Source: Chromohalobacter sp. 11-W
Lineage (GTDB): Bacteria > Pseudomonadota > Gammaproteobacteria > Pseudomonadales > Halomonadaceae
Assembly (NCBI RefSeq): GCF_029889905.1
Contig: NZ_JARANZ010000001.1
Coordinates: 186,001 to 250,000 of the forward strand
Direction of reading: 5' to 3'
DNA: 64,000 nucleotides
Shown here: piece after piece, positions 8,924 to 17,460 of the stretch
How the letters are laid out: each line of letters begins with the position of its first letter
Position numbering within the stretch: the first letter of the stretch is position 1
Notes under the pieces: generated by a model
The model's database searches: none
The model's input: the letters and a program-made list of their open reading frames with translations, nothing else
Told to the model about the DNA's origin: nothing
Program-made: the position numbers and the translations under genes

Positions 8924-9718
8924 TCAGATCCCCGCATACCAGGTGTAACCACGATCCTCCCAAAATCCTCCTTTACCGCCAGCGATGTCGTCAAAATCGG
9001 TGGCGAGTGTAATCGAGGAAAGATATTTCGCCATCTTGTAGCCAAGCTGGCGTTCTGCGCGAAGGCGCAGCGGCGCGCCGTTGGCGATCGGTAGCGGAGC
9101 ATCGTTGAGCGAATAGGCGAGAATCGTCTGCGGATGACGCGCTTCGCTCAAATCCAGACTCTCATAGTAGAAGTCTTCGCCGCCCAACTGATCCATACAG
9201 TGAAAGATGACGTAGCGCGCACCAGATTGGACGCCGGCACGGTCGAGTAGGTCGGCTAGTACCGGCCCACGCCACTGGCCGATGGCGCTCCATCCCTCGA
9301 CGCAGTCATGACGCGTGATTTGGGTGCGTGCGGGCATCGCCCGGAGTTCGTCCAGAGAGAGTGAGAGCGGGTTATCGACCAGGCCATTGATCCCCAAGCG
9401 CCAGTCGCGGAACTGGCCGGCGGCGAGCTGACGATAGCGCGAGGCCTGCGGGTCGGTGGAGCCGTTGGGCCGAAAGGTCTGGTCGATCATTGACGTCGGG
9501 TATTCCGGCGCCAATCCTCGCTCACCGGCGAGAAAGCGCTGCACGCGCAGGTTGAGTTGCTCGGCGAGATCGAGCGTGTCGACGACCTGCTCGTTCTGCG
9601 ATAGACGATCGCAACCGACCAGGCCCAGCGTCGCCATCCCCAATGATGCTCGCTTCAGGAAGCGGCGGCGCCCGCGGCGGTCGGCGGAAGAAGCATCACT
9701 TCGTTTCATGGTAAGCAC
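8924..9718 (-). CDS. Sulfite-oxidase/MsrP-like molybdopterin oxidoreductase with Tat-type lipoprotein signal
   Basis: 264 residues. The N-terminus has a twin-arginine-like signal (RRGRRRFLKRASLG) followed by LGLVGC, a lipobox, so export by Tat and lipidation are both suggested. The Mo-pterin domain contains TRHDCVEGWSAIGQWRG at about residues 136-152, where the Cys is the expected molybdenum ligand. GAPLRLRAERQLGYKMAKYL further on matches the family GxPxRL-x-GYK pattern. The start at 9718 or 9709 overlaps the cytochrome b gene by 14-23 bp. Expected role: periplasmic reductase or oxidase fed by the neighbouring cytochrome b. Substrate unknown; methionine sulfoxide reductase MsrP is a relative. 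Confidence 0.85.
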   Translation of the reverse strand: MLTMKRSDASSADRRGRRRFLKRASLGMATLGLVGCDRLSQNEQVVDTLDLAEQLNLRVQRFLAGERGLAPEYPTSMIDQTFRPNGSTDPQASRYRQLAAGQFRDWRLGINGLVDNPLSLSLDELRAMPARTQITRHDCVEGWSAIGQWRGPVLADLLDRAGVQSGARYVIFHCMDQLGGEDFYYESLDLSEARHPQTILAYSLNDAPLPIANGAPLRLRAERQLGYKMAKYLSSITLATDFDDIAGGKGGFWEDRGYTWYAGI

Positions 9719-10547
9719 TCCGTTGCGTTTCTGCCGCAGGTGTCTGGCATCGGCCTCCGGTCAGCATGTCCCGGATTTGCCGAATCGGGCCGCTCAATAT
9801 CACCATCAGTAGATGAATGATGACGAACAGCACTAGCGAACCGGCGATGATGAAATGGATCGAGCGCGCACTCTGACGACCGCCGAGCAGATCGAGTAAC
9901 CAAGGTGCTGCCGCGTTGACGGTGGGTGACATGCACATACCGGTGACAACCATCATCGGCAGGGCAACGAACAGCACGCCTAGATAGCTGAGTTTCTGCA
10001 GCCCATTGTAGCCACCACGGGTGCCATGAAAACGTAGGCGCAGGTGATCGAGGACATCTCGGCCCAAACCACGCCACTGCGATGCGGGCAGCCATAAATC
10101 GCGCTTCAGATGGCCGCTGAAGAGTGCATAAAGAGCGAACAGCGCCCCGGCGCCAGCGAACAGCCAAGCAAAGAAGAAGTGCCAAAGCCGCCCCATAGTC
10201 AGGAATTGGTAACTCGGCAGAGTGAGCCAGTCGGGAAAACCGCGCACAGTGGATTGACCATTGCTGCTGGAGTAGCCCAGAACACCGGTGGTATCGAAGA
10301 CCCAAGGGCCGAGCGCTGTCTGACCCTGAATGTCGCCGTCCGTGCCGCGAATGGCATACATCTCTAGCCAGGGGTTGTCGAAGTTCGAGGCGCTGCCCCA
10401 GTAAAGCGCCGGATGCGCATTGAAAATCTGCAGCCCACTCATCAACAGTACGATCAGGCACCAAAGATTGAGCCAGTGCCAAAGGCGAACGGGTAACCGA
10501 TGGCGATGTTTGAGGCGCGAACGGGGTTGCTCAAGGGTATCCGTCAT
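9696..10547 (-). CDS. Cytochrome b561-type membrane subunit partnering the Mo-oxidoreductase
   Basis: Start chosen at ATG 10547 (MTDTLEQPRSR), preceded by AGGAT; the longer frame adds an unlikely leader. 283 residues with four to five hydrophobic helices. His residues suited to b-type haem sit in LPVRLWHWLNLWC (helix 1), MGRLWHFFFAWL, and the late IHFIIAGSLVLFVIIHLLM. This is the thiosulfate-reductase/formate-dehydrogenase cytochrome b pattern. There is an unusually long loop between helices 1 and 2 (about residues 45-115). The gene overlaps the downstream oxidoreductase, so the pair likely forms a quinone-linked membrane complex. Confidence 0.85.
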   Translation of the reverse strand: MTDTLEQPRSRLKHRHRLPVRLWHWLNLWCLIVLLMSGLQIFNAHPALYWGSASNFDNPWLEMYAIRGTDGDIQGQTALGPWVFDTTGVLGYSSSNGQSTVRGFPDWLTLPSYQFLTMGRLWHFFFAWLFAGAGALFALYALFSGHLKRDLWLPASQWRGLGRDVLDHLRLRFHGTRGGYNGLQKLSYLGVLFVALPMMVVTGMCMSPTVNAAAPWLLDLLGGRQSARSIHFIIAGSLVLFVIIHLLMVILSGPIRQIRDMLTGGRCQTPAAETQRSAYHETK

Positions 10548-10797
10548 GGGCCAGTATCCTTGGCGGTAATGAACGATGGAGTCTGTTCTGATACGTCGGC
10601 TACCCGGCACTGCATGTATGCCAAAGTATGAAACGGTCAGTTACTTGGAATGCTAGGCCGGTTCGAAAGGTCAGTATAGTTGCTGAGTACCTCTCATTAC
10701 TTTAGAGGTTACGCCGCTTGTTGGCTATTGATCTTCGGGATCGACGCTGGCCTTGTCTGCTTACTTGGCCAAGGGGTTTTTTCGCTAAAGGAGGCGG

Positions 10798-11736
10798 CTA
10801 GCGTCCCCCGATAATTTCGCGCAGGGTCGACATCAATGCCGCAGCGCCGGGCGAAAGCCGCTGCTCGCGCAGGCTGACCAGGCCGTAGGGTTGCACGCTC
10901 AGCGCCTCCGGAAACGGCAGGATGCGAAATCGGGGTTGGTCGCAGAGCAGCTCGGCGACCTGCCGTGTGGTGACCGTCACGGTATCCGATTTATCGACCA
11001 TCGCCAGGGCCACCAGGATGTCCGGCGTATCGACGATCTGACGCGGCAACGCCACGCCGTGATGCAGGAATAGATGGTCGACCCGCTGGCGCATCAAGGC
11101 GCCGGGCGGCTGCAATACCCAAGGGTAGTCGACCATCGCCGCCAGATTCAGCGACTCGCGTTGAACGAGCGGGTGGTCGGCGCGGCATACGAAGCACAGC
11201 GCCTCTTCGCCGATCTCCTCGAAGACGAAATCGCCCGCCGGAAGCGTCGAGGGAATTCGCGCGATGGCGAAATCGAACTCGCCCTCCATGAGGCGCGGAA
11301 TCAGCGCGTGGCTGACATCCACGTCGATGCTGACCTTGAGGTTGGGACGGTCGCGATGCACACGCTCCACCGCACTGGTCAGCAGCGTGACGGCGGGCGC
11401 CATCACCGTGCCCACCGAGACACTCCCTGCGCTGCCCGCATGCAATGCACTCAATTCTTCGCCCGCCTGGTGAAGCGACGACATGATACCGCGCGCGTGT
11501 CGAATCACCGTCTCGCCGTACCAGTTGGGGGCGATGCCGCGTGGGTGACGGTCGAACAACACGAGTCCGAGCTGGTTTTCTAGCTCCCCTAGCAGTTTGG
11601 ACGCCGCCGGCTGACTCATGCCCAGTCGCTCGGCGGCGCGGTGCAGGTTGCGCAGCTCATCTAGCGCGATGAACAACTGCAAATGGCGCAACTTTAGTCG
11701 CACCTTCATGAACCAGTCAGTGGGCAAGGAGCTCAT
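10798..11736 (-). CDS. gbpR: LysR-family regulator, GbpR-like
   Basis: 312 residues: a winged helix-turn-helix (LRHLQLFIALDELRNLHRAA, then SQPAASKLLGELE, about residues 16-62) and a LysR substrate-binding domain. The sequence style (MKVRLKLRHLQLF; HPRGIAPNWYGE) resembles GbpR, the regulator next to galactose/arabinose periplasmic binding protein genes in Agrobacterium and Azospirillum. It is divergent from araF across 159 bp, the classic LysR arrangement, so it probably controls araFGH and itself. The inducer is probably a sugar or sugar-derived metabolite; this is inference. Confidence 0.85.
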   Translation of the reverse strand: MSSLPTDWFMKVRLKLRHLQLFIALDELRNLHRAAERLGMSQPAASKLLGELENQLGLVLFDRHPRGIAPNWYGETVIRHARGIMSSLHQAGEELSALHAGSAGSVSVGTVMAPAVTLLTSAVERVHRDRPNLKVSIDVDVSHALIPRLMEGEFDFAIARIPSTLPAGDFVFEEIGEEALCFVCRADHPLVQRESLNLAAMVDYPWVLQPPGALMRQRVDHLFLHHGVALPRQIVDTPDILVALAMVDKSDTVTVTTRQVAELLCDQPRFRILPFPEALSVQPYGLVSLREQRLSPGAAALMSTLREIIGGR

Positions 11737-11895
11737 GGTGTCTGGCCTCAGGAGAAAACAATAACAAAATGGATATCAGTATTTCTGTCAAGTGGCATTA
11801 GTAGGTTATTTCGCTGATGCCTATTGTTCAGACTGTTAAGAAACCTTTTCTGCAACACAACAACAACCCCTTTGAGGGATCCAGGAGGACGCCGA
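11737..11895. promoter_or_regulatory. Divergent promoter region between gbpR-like gene and araF
   Basis: The AT-rich 159-bp gap serves both genes. AATAAC near 11759 and GTTATT near 11804 form widely spaced inverted elements, and a T-N11-A LysR box could be accommodated, but no single operator stands out. The araF ribosome site AGGAGG lies at the right end. Confidence 0.4.
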
Positions 11896-12903
11896 ATGTC
11901 ATTCACAACACCGATGACGCGCAAGCTACTGGGAATGGCCGTGGGCTTGGCGCTGAGCGCTGGACCGTTGACGGCACAAGCCCAGAGCGATGAGGACGTC
12001 AAGATGGGCTTCATCGTCAAGAAGCCCGAGCAGGCGTGGTTCATCAATGAGCAAGAGGCCGCAACCGCATTGGGTGAAGAGAAGGGTTTCGAAGTGGTGC
12101 GCTTGTCGGGCGAGGACGGCCAGGAAGTGCTGAGTGCCATTGATAACCTCAACTCGCAAGGCGCTCAGGGCTTCGTGATCTGTCCGCCGGATGTGCGGCT
12201 GGGGCCAGCGATCATGAACCGTGCCAAGCAATATGGCATGAAAGTGGTGACCGTCGACGACCGCTTTATCGGCAGCGATGGCGAGCCGATGGAGAACGTG
12301 CCGCACTTGGGGATGTCCGGTTATAAGATCGGTGAGCAAGTCGGTAACGCCATCGCCGAAGAGATGGACAATCGCGGCTGGGATCCGGACGAGGTCGCGG
12401 CACTGCGTATCACCAACTATGAATTGCCTACCGCAAAAGAGCGTACCGATGGTGCCACGGCTGCGTTGCTCGAGTCCGGTTTCAAGAAGGACAACATTTT
12501 CGATGCGCCGCAGCAGAATACCGATACCAGCAGCGCCTTTTCGGCGGCATCGCCGGTGTTCTCCAAGCGTGGCGATTTCGAGCACTGGGTGATCTACGCG
12601 CTCAACGAAGAGAGCGTGCTGGGCGGCGTACGCGCGAGTGAACAGTACGGACTCGACCCTGAACAGGTCATCGGCGTGGGCATCAACGGCTCCGGCGCGG
12701 CGTTCGCAGAATTCTCGCGTGAGACGCCTACTGGCTTCCACGGTACTGTCGCCGTGAGTTCGACCATGCATGGGCGCCAGTCGGCGGACAACCTCTACCA
12801 GTGGATTACCGAAGGCGAGAAGCCCAAGGCCAATACCGAAACTACCGGTAAGCTGATGACGCGCGACAACTGGCAAGACGTACGGGAAGAGCTGGGTTTG
12901 TAA
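11896..12903 (+). CDS. araF: L-arabinose (pentose/galactose) ABC transporter periplasmic binding protein
   Basis: The start at 11896 follows AGGAGG; the frame extends upstream but the leader makes no signal peptide sense. 335 residues: a signal peptide ending near AQAQSDE, then a periplasmic-binding-protein type I fold. Segments [39 protein letters not shown] and [11 protein letters not shown], followed by [12 protein letters not shown], parallel E. coli AraF closely. It captures the sugar and delivers it to AraGH. First gene of the operon; a strong hairpin follows its stop, which should raise its expression over the downstream genes. Confidence 0.9.
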   Translation: MSFTTPMTRKLLGMAVGLALSAGPLTAQAQSDEDVKMGFIVKKPEQAWFINEQEAATALGEEKGFEVVRLSGEDGQEVLSAIDNLNSQGAQGFVICPPDVRLGPAIMNRAKQYGMKVVTVDDRFIGSDGEPMENVPHLGMSGYKIGEQVGNAIAEEMDNRGWDPDEVAALRITNYELPTAKERTDGATAALLESGFKKDNIFDAPQQNTDTSSAFSAASPVFSKRGDFEHWVIYALNEESVLGGVRASEQYGLDPEQVIGVGINGSGAAFAEFSRETPTGFHGTVAVSSTMHGRQSADNLYQWITEGEKPKANTETTGKLMTRDNWQDVREELGL

Positions 12904-12908
12904 GATCG

Positions 12909-12942
12909 ATGCCCGCGCCCCGGGGCGCGGGCATGCTTTTTT
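12909..12942 (+). terminator. Hairpin/attenuator between araF and araG
   Basis: A perfect 13-bp inverted repeat (arms 12909-12921 and 12922-12934, ATGCCCGCGCCCC and its complement) is followed by GCTTTTTT. It has the form of a rho-independent terminator inside an operon, so partial termination or 3'-end protection of the araF message is likely. Confidence 0.85.
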
Positions 12943-12958
12943 CCTTCAGGAGTGCCGT

Positions 12959-14452
12959 ATGTCCGAGGCTTTTCTTCGTTTCGACGATATTACCGTCGAG
13001 TTTCCCGGTGTGAGGGCACTCGACGGTGTGAGTTTTGCTGCAAAAGCCGGCGAGGTGCATGCCTTGATGGGCGAGAACGGTGCCGGGAAGTCGACCTTGC
13101 TCAAGGTGCTCAGCGGCGTCAATCGTCCCTCCTCGGGCCAGTTGTGGATCGACGGCCAGTCGTATGTCTTTACCAACGCCCGCGAGGCGTTGGCTCACGG
13201 CATCGCGATCATCTATCAAGAACTCACGTTGTCACCCAACTTGTCGGTGGCCGAGAACCTGTTGCTGGGACAGTTGCCGGAGCGTCGCGGCTTCATCGAC
13301 CGGCGCACCATGAAAGCGCGTGCTCGGGAGATTCTCGAAGATCTCGGCGAGGGAGGGATCGACCCGGCCACCAAGGTGCGAGAGCTGTCCATCGGCCAAC
13401 AGCAAATGATCGAAATCGGCCGTGCACTATTACGTGACGCCAAGATCATCGCCTTCGACGAGCCCACCAGTAGTCTTTCCGTGCAGGAGACACGGCAGCT
13501 CAAGCGCATCGTCGCGCGGCTACGCGAGGAAGGACGCGTGGTGTTGTACGTGACGCATCGCATGGAAGAAGTCTTCGAGATGTGCGATGCGCTGACGGTG
13601 TTTCGCGATGGGCGCCATATCCGCACGCACGAGACGCTGGAAGGCGTCGATCAGGACACCTTGGTCGGGGAGATGGTGGGGCGTCAGATCGAAGACGTAT
13701 ATGGCTTTAGACAGCGCGCCATGGGCGATGTGTTGATGCGTATCGACGGTCTCCAGGGGCGCGGTGTGAACGAGCCGGTCAGCCTGGAAGTGAAACGCGG
13801 CGAAGTGTTCGGTCTCTTTGGACTTGTCGGCGCCGGACGCAGCGAGCTGATGCGCCTGGTATGCGGCGTGGAAACGGCCACCCAAGGAGAAGTGACGTTT
13901 CGCGGCAAGACCGGCGTCTTTACCTCGCCGGGCGAGGCGATTCGTGCGGGCATTGCCATGTGCCCCGAAGATCGCAAATCTCAGGGGATATTTCCCGTGG
14001 CGAGTGTCGCTGACAATCTCAATATCAGTTGCCGACGCTTCTTCAAGCGCTGGGGCGTGTTTCGTCATGCTGGTCGCGAAGCCGATAACGCCAAGACTTA
14101 TATCCAGCGTTTGAGTATCAAGACACCGAACCACCGTACGCCAATCAATACCCTGTCGGGGGGGAATCAGCAGAAGGTGATTCTCGGGCGCTGGCTGGCG
14201 GAAGAGATCGACTTATTCGTAATGGACGAGCCCACGCGGGGCATTGATGTGGGAGCGCGACGCGATATCTACACCCTATTGTATAACTTGGCGGAACAGG
14301 GCAAGGGCGTGATCGTGATCTCCAGCGACCTCGCCGAGGTCAGCTCGATCTGCGACCGCATCGGCGTCATGCGCGATGGCGCCCTGATCGATATCGTACC
14401 GCGCGAGCAGGCGACCCAGGAGCGTCTGCTGGGACTGGCGCTTCCGGCTTGA
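12959..14452 (+). CDS. araG: Sugar ABC transporter ATPase with two nucleotide-binding domains
   Basis: 497 residues, the usual length for AraG/MglA/RbsA. Domain 1 has Walker [10 protein letters not shown] (about 40-48) and signature LSIGQQQ with Walker [10 protein letters not shown]. Domain 2 has the degenerate P-loop [10 protein letters not shown] typical of this subfamily, signature LSGGNQQK and Walker [13 protein letters not shown]. The protein drives sugar import with the following permease. It starts 55 bp after araF, beyond the attenuator, with SD CAGGAG. Confidence 0.93.
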   Translation: MSEAFLRFDDITVEFPGVRALDGVSFAAKAGEVHALMGENGAGKSTLLKVLSGVNRPSSGQLWIDGQSYVFTNAREALAHGIAIIYQELTLSPNLSVAENLLLGQLPERRGFIDRRTMKARAREILEDLGEGGIDPATKVRELSIGQQQMIEIGRALLRDAKIIAFDEPTSSLSVQETRQLKRIVARLREEGRVVLYVTHRMEEVFEMCDALTVFRDGRHIRTHETLEGVDQDTLVGEMVGRQIEDVYGFRQRAMGDVLMRIDGLQGRGVNEPVSLEVKRGEVFGLFGLVGAGRSELMRLVCGVETATQGEVTFRGKTGVFTSPGEAIRAGIAMCPEDRKSQGIFPVASVADNLNISCRRFFKRWGVFRHAGREADNAKTYIQRLSIKTPNHRTPINTLSGGNQQKVILGRWLAEEIDLFVMDEPTRGIDVGARRDIYTLLYNLAEQGKGVIVISSDLAEVSSICDRIGVMRDGALIDIVPREQATQERLLGLALPA

Positions 14453-14504
14453 GTTTCCGACCAATCACGTTGCTCACCGCTAACAACATGAAGAGATTGA
14501 CCAC

Positions 14505-15506
14505 ATGAGCACAGAAAAACTGGCCGCTTCCGAGACCTCGTCGACGGCTCCAAAACCCCGGGCCAAGGCATTGCGTACGTTGCTCGATACCTCCGGGTTG
14601 ATTGCGATCTTTTTCGTCCTCTTTATCGCCTTGTCGGTATTCGTGCCGGACTTTCTGACCGGCCGCAATATCGTTGGCTTGCTGCTCTCGGTGACATTGA
14701 TCGGGACCATCGCGACCACGATGATGATGGTGCTGGCTCTCGGCGAAGTGGACTTGTCGGTAGCCTCCATTGTCGCCTTTACCGGCGTGGTGGCTGCCGT
14801 GGTGACCTCGACCTCGGGAAGCGTCTTCATCGGCGTGCTGGTGGGGGTAGCCGCCGGTGGCGCGGTGGGGGCCTTCAATGGCTTCGTGGTATCCAAGTTC
14901 GGCATCAATTCATTGATTGCCACTTTGGCAGCGATGGAGTTCGTGCGCGGGTTGGCCTACATCACTTCCGGCGGTGATGCGGTCATGGTCACGGTGCCGA
15001 GCTTCTTCGACCTGGGCAGTGCTTCATTTCTGGGGCTGACGTTGCCGGTATGGACCATGATCGCGTGTTTCGTGGTCTTCGGCATCGTGCTCAACATGAC
15101 GGCGTTCGGGCGCAACACTCTGGCGACCGGCGGCAATGCCGAGGCGGCGAGCTTGGCTGGGGTCAATGTTCGGCGTTTGAAGATTACCGTGTTCGCCCTG
15201 CAGGGCGTCGTCGCGGGTATCGCGGGGGTATTGTTGGCCTCGCGCATGGGACTTGGCGACCCCAATACCTCAATGGGGCTCGAATTGGCGGTAATTTCCG
15301 CCTGTGTGCTGGGCGGCGTCTCGTTGTCCGGCGGCGTCGCCTCGATCACCGGTGTACTGGTCGGTGTTTTGATCATGGGCTGCGTGCAGAACGCCATGGG
15401 GCTCCTCAACGTGCCCACCTTCTATCAGTATCTCGTGCGTGGGGCGATCCTGCTGTTGGCGGTGATGTTCGACCGCTGGAAGCAAACGCGCCGCGCCAAG
15501 GGGTGA
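14505..15506 (+). CDS. araH: Sugar ABC transporter permease
   Basis: 333 residues with about 8-10 hydrophobic segments and the BPD_transp_2 family features: LALGEVDLSVASI at about 80, and the EAASLAGVNVRRLKITVFALQ loop near 212, equivalent to the ATPase-contact loop in RbsC/AraH/XylH. It should form the membrane channel for the AraF-captured sugar. SD-like GAAGAG lies 10 bp upstream. The next gene, an SDR dehydrogenase, begins 7 bp after its stop, so the operon continues into catabolic genes. Confidence 0.92.
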   Translation: MSTEKLAASETSSTAPKPRAKALRTLLDTSGLIAIFFVLFIALSVFVPDFLTGRNIVGLLLSVTLIGTIATTMMMVLALGEVDLSVASIVAFTGVVAAVVTSTSGSVFIGVLVGVAAGGAVGAFNGFVVSKFGINSLIATLAAMEFVRGLAYITSGGDAVMVTVPSFFDLGSASFLGLTLPVWTMIACFVVFGIVLNMTAFGRNTLATGGNAEAASLAGVNVRRLKITVFALQGVVAGIAGVLLASRMGLGDPNTSMGLELAVISACVLGGVSLSGGVASITGVLVGVLIMGCVQNAMGLLNVPTFYQYLVRGAILLLAVMFDRWKQTRRAKG

Positions 15507-15512
15507 CGTGCG

Positions 15513-16298
15513 ATGCCGGAAAGAGCGCCGCGCCTGCACGCTAAGCATGTCTTCATCACCGGGGCCGCGGCCGGCATCGGTCGGGCCATGGCCGAGGCCT
15601 GTACCGAGGAAGGCGCGCGCGTATCGCTGGCCGACATCGACCTCGAAGGCGCGCAAGACATCGCACGGCAATTGCGCGATGCCGGTGGGGTGGCACTGGC
15701 GGTGGCCTGTGATATCGCCAATCCCACTTCTGTGAACGCGGCGCTCGACGCGGCACGCGAGGCGCATGGGCCGGTCACGACGCTGATCAATAATGCTGGG
15801 CGTAACGTCTTCCACGCCCCGCTGGAAATGCCCGAAGCCGCTTGGCAACGCTGTATGTCGGTGGATCTGGAAGGCGCCTGGCACTGCGCGCGCGGCGTAT
15901 TGCCGGATATGCTCGCGCAGGCGAGCGGCAGCATCATCAACGTGGCCTCGACCCATGCGTTTTCCATTCTGCCAGGATGCTTTCCCTATGCGGTGGCCAA
16001 GCACGGCTTGATGGGGCTGACGCGGTCGCTGGGGATCGAGTACGCTCGGCAGGGTATTCGCGTCAATGCCATCGCGCCGGGGTATATCGCCACACCTGCG
16101 GTCGAGGCACACTGGCAACGGTTCGACGATCCGGAGGCGGCTAGGCAGCGAATCGAGACGCTGCTGCCGCCTGGGCGCTTGGGAAAGCCACACGAGGTTG
16201 CCATGACAGCGGTATTCCTCGCCTCCGACGAGGCACCGTTCATCAACGCAAGCTGTATCACCATCGATGGCGGGCGTAGCGTGGTCTATCACGATTGA
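15513..16298 (+). CDS. SDR-family oxidoreductase, probable sugar dehydrogenase
   Basis: 261 residues with all classical short-chain dehydrogenase signatures: cofactor loop TGAAAGIG (about 16-23), LADIDL with Asp favouring NAD, NNAG near 95, catalytic Ser in NVASTHAFS, YAVAK (Tyr and Lys) near 160, and the C-terminal IDGG. Lying between araH and the GguC gene, it probably oxidises the imported sugar or a derived intermediate. A sugar 1-dehydrogenase or 2-keto-3-deoxy acid dehydrogenase are both possible. Substrate assignment is inference from context. Confidence 0.85.
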   Translation: MPERAPRLHAKHVFITGAAAGIGRAMAEACTEEGARVSLADIDLEGAQDIARQLRDAGGVALAVACDIANPTSVNAALDAAREAHGPVTTLINNAGRNVFHAPLEMPEAAWQRCMSVDLEGAWHCARGVLPDMLAQASGSIINVASTHAFSILPGCFPYAVAKHGLMGLTRSLGIEYARQGIRVNAIAPGYIATPAVEAHWQRFDDPEAARQRIETLLPPGRLGKPHEVAMTAVFLASDEAPFINASCITIDGGRSVVYHD

Positions 16299-16340
16299 GC
16301 CCGCCATGCCTTCGACTCGGCCTTCAGGAGAGCCCATCAC

Positions 16341-17348
16341 ATGCAACTCGCACAAGCTCGAAGCGACAATGGCGAGCGTTTCGTCCTGGTCATTGAGGAC
16401 GATCCGACACAGGCGCGTCGTCTAGACGACGTGGATAGCGTGCTTGCCCTGGCACTCACGGCGCTCGATCGCAATGTCGGGCTTGCCGCCTTGGTTGCCG
16501 AGTGGCCGGGAGAGGCCCGTATCGACGCCGTGGCGTTGTCCGATCAAGGCCATCTATTGGCGCCGCTCGACCATCCCGACCCGGCGCACTTGCTGGTCAC
16601 CGGCACCGGGCTGACGCATCTCGGCAGTGCCGAGGGGCGCGACAAGATGCACCGCCAAATGAACGAGGCAGATCAGAGCGAAGCGCCGCTCACCGATTCG
16701 ATGAAGATGTTCCGCAAGGGGCTCGATGGCGGCAAGCCGACCGGCGATGATTTTGGCGTGCAGCCGGAGTGGTTCTACAAGGGCGATGGCGGCATCGTCA
16801 TGGCTCCAGGCGAGGCGCTGCGTATGCCGCATTTCGCGCTGGATGGCGGCGAAGAGCCCGAAATCGCCGGGCTGTATTTGATCGACAACGACGGCGCGCC
16901 GCGTCGCATTGGCTATGCGCTGGGCAACGAGTTCTCGGATCATGTCACCGAGCGCGAGAACTACCTGTATCTCGCGCATTCCAAGCTGCGCGCCTGTTCC
17001 TTCGGGCCGACGCTGCTCGTCGACGAACTGCCCGACGACGTGCAGGGCACTTCACGCATCCGGCGCGACGGCGGTGTGCTATGGGAGAAACCGTTCATCT
17101 CCGGCGAAGATAACATGTGCCACAGCCTCGCCAATCTCGAGGCGCATCATTTCAAGTACGCGCAGTTCTGTCGGCCGGGTGACGTGCACGTGCACTTCTT
17201 CGGCACTGCGACACTGAGCTTCAGCGACGGCATCAGTGCCCAGCCGGGAGATGTGTTCGAGATCGACGCCAAGCCGTTCGCCTTGCCGCTGCGTAACCCG
17301 CTGGCCAAGGATGCCACTGCGCCCGTGCCGAGCGTCAAACCTTTGTAA
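16341..17348 (+). CDS. gguC: GguC/AraD1-family protein (fumarylacetoacetate-hydrolase-like fold)
   Basis: 335 residues matching the GguC family, found beside chvE-gguAB in Agrobacterium and in sugar-acid clusters elsewhere, with a C-terminal FAH-like domain. Visible landmarks are the QPEWFYKGDGGIV segment at about 140, IGYALGNEFSDHV, and EDNMCHSLANLEAHHFKY near 254-271. In related clusters a member of this family is proposed to dehydrate 2-keto-3-deoxy-sugar acids. It ends the ara-like operon and is followed by two hairpins. Together with the GbpR-like regulator the locus mirrors gbpR-chvE-gguABC. Confidence 0.8.
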   Translation: MQLAQARSDNGERFVLVIEDDPTQARRLDDVDSVLALALTALDRNVGLAALVAEWPGEARIDAVALSDQGHLLAPLDHPDPAHLLVTGTGLTHLGSAEGRDKMHRQMNEADQSEAPLTDSMKMFRKGLDGGKPTGDDFGVQPEWFYKGDGGIVMAPGEALRMPHFALDGGEEPEIAGLYLIDNDGAPRRIGYALGNEFSDHVTERENYLYLAHSKLRACSFGPTLLVDELPDDVQGTSRIRRDGGVLWEKPFISGEDNMCHSLANLEAHHFKYAQFCRPGDVHVHFFGTATLSFSDGISAQPGDVFEIDAKPFALPLRNPLAKDATAPVPSVKPL

Positions 17349-17361
17349 GTCTGGCAAGATA

Positions 17362-17390
17362 AGCCCCGCGAGTCAGCTTCTCGGGGCCTT
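17362..17390 (+). terminator. Terminator-like hairpin after gguC
   Basis: GCCCCG pairs with CGGGGC around a loop, followed by CTTTC. It lies 14 bp after the gguC stop and has a short T-run, so it is a modest rho-independent terminator. Confidence 0.6.
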
Positions 17391-17400
17391 TCGACCCGAT

Positions 17401-17440
17401 ACGCCAACGGCCGCTGGAATGCTCCAGCGGCCGTTGGCGT
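17401..17440. terminator. Long hairpin between convergent operons
   Basis: Perfect 18-bp arms at 17401-17418 and 17423-17440 around the loop ATGC. It sits 20 bp beyond the TRAP permease stop (minus strand) and after the gguC terminator. No T-run on either side, so it may act as an mRNA 3' barrier or bidirectional terminator. Confidence 0.6.
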
Positions 17441-17460
17441 TATGGCGAAGAGAGTGTTGG

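Noticed and set aside
10764-10782. CTTGGCCAAG followed by GGGTTTTTT, terminator-like on the + strand
   Set aside because: No + strand gene ends here; both flanking genes are on the minus strand, for which the T-run is on the wrong side.
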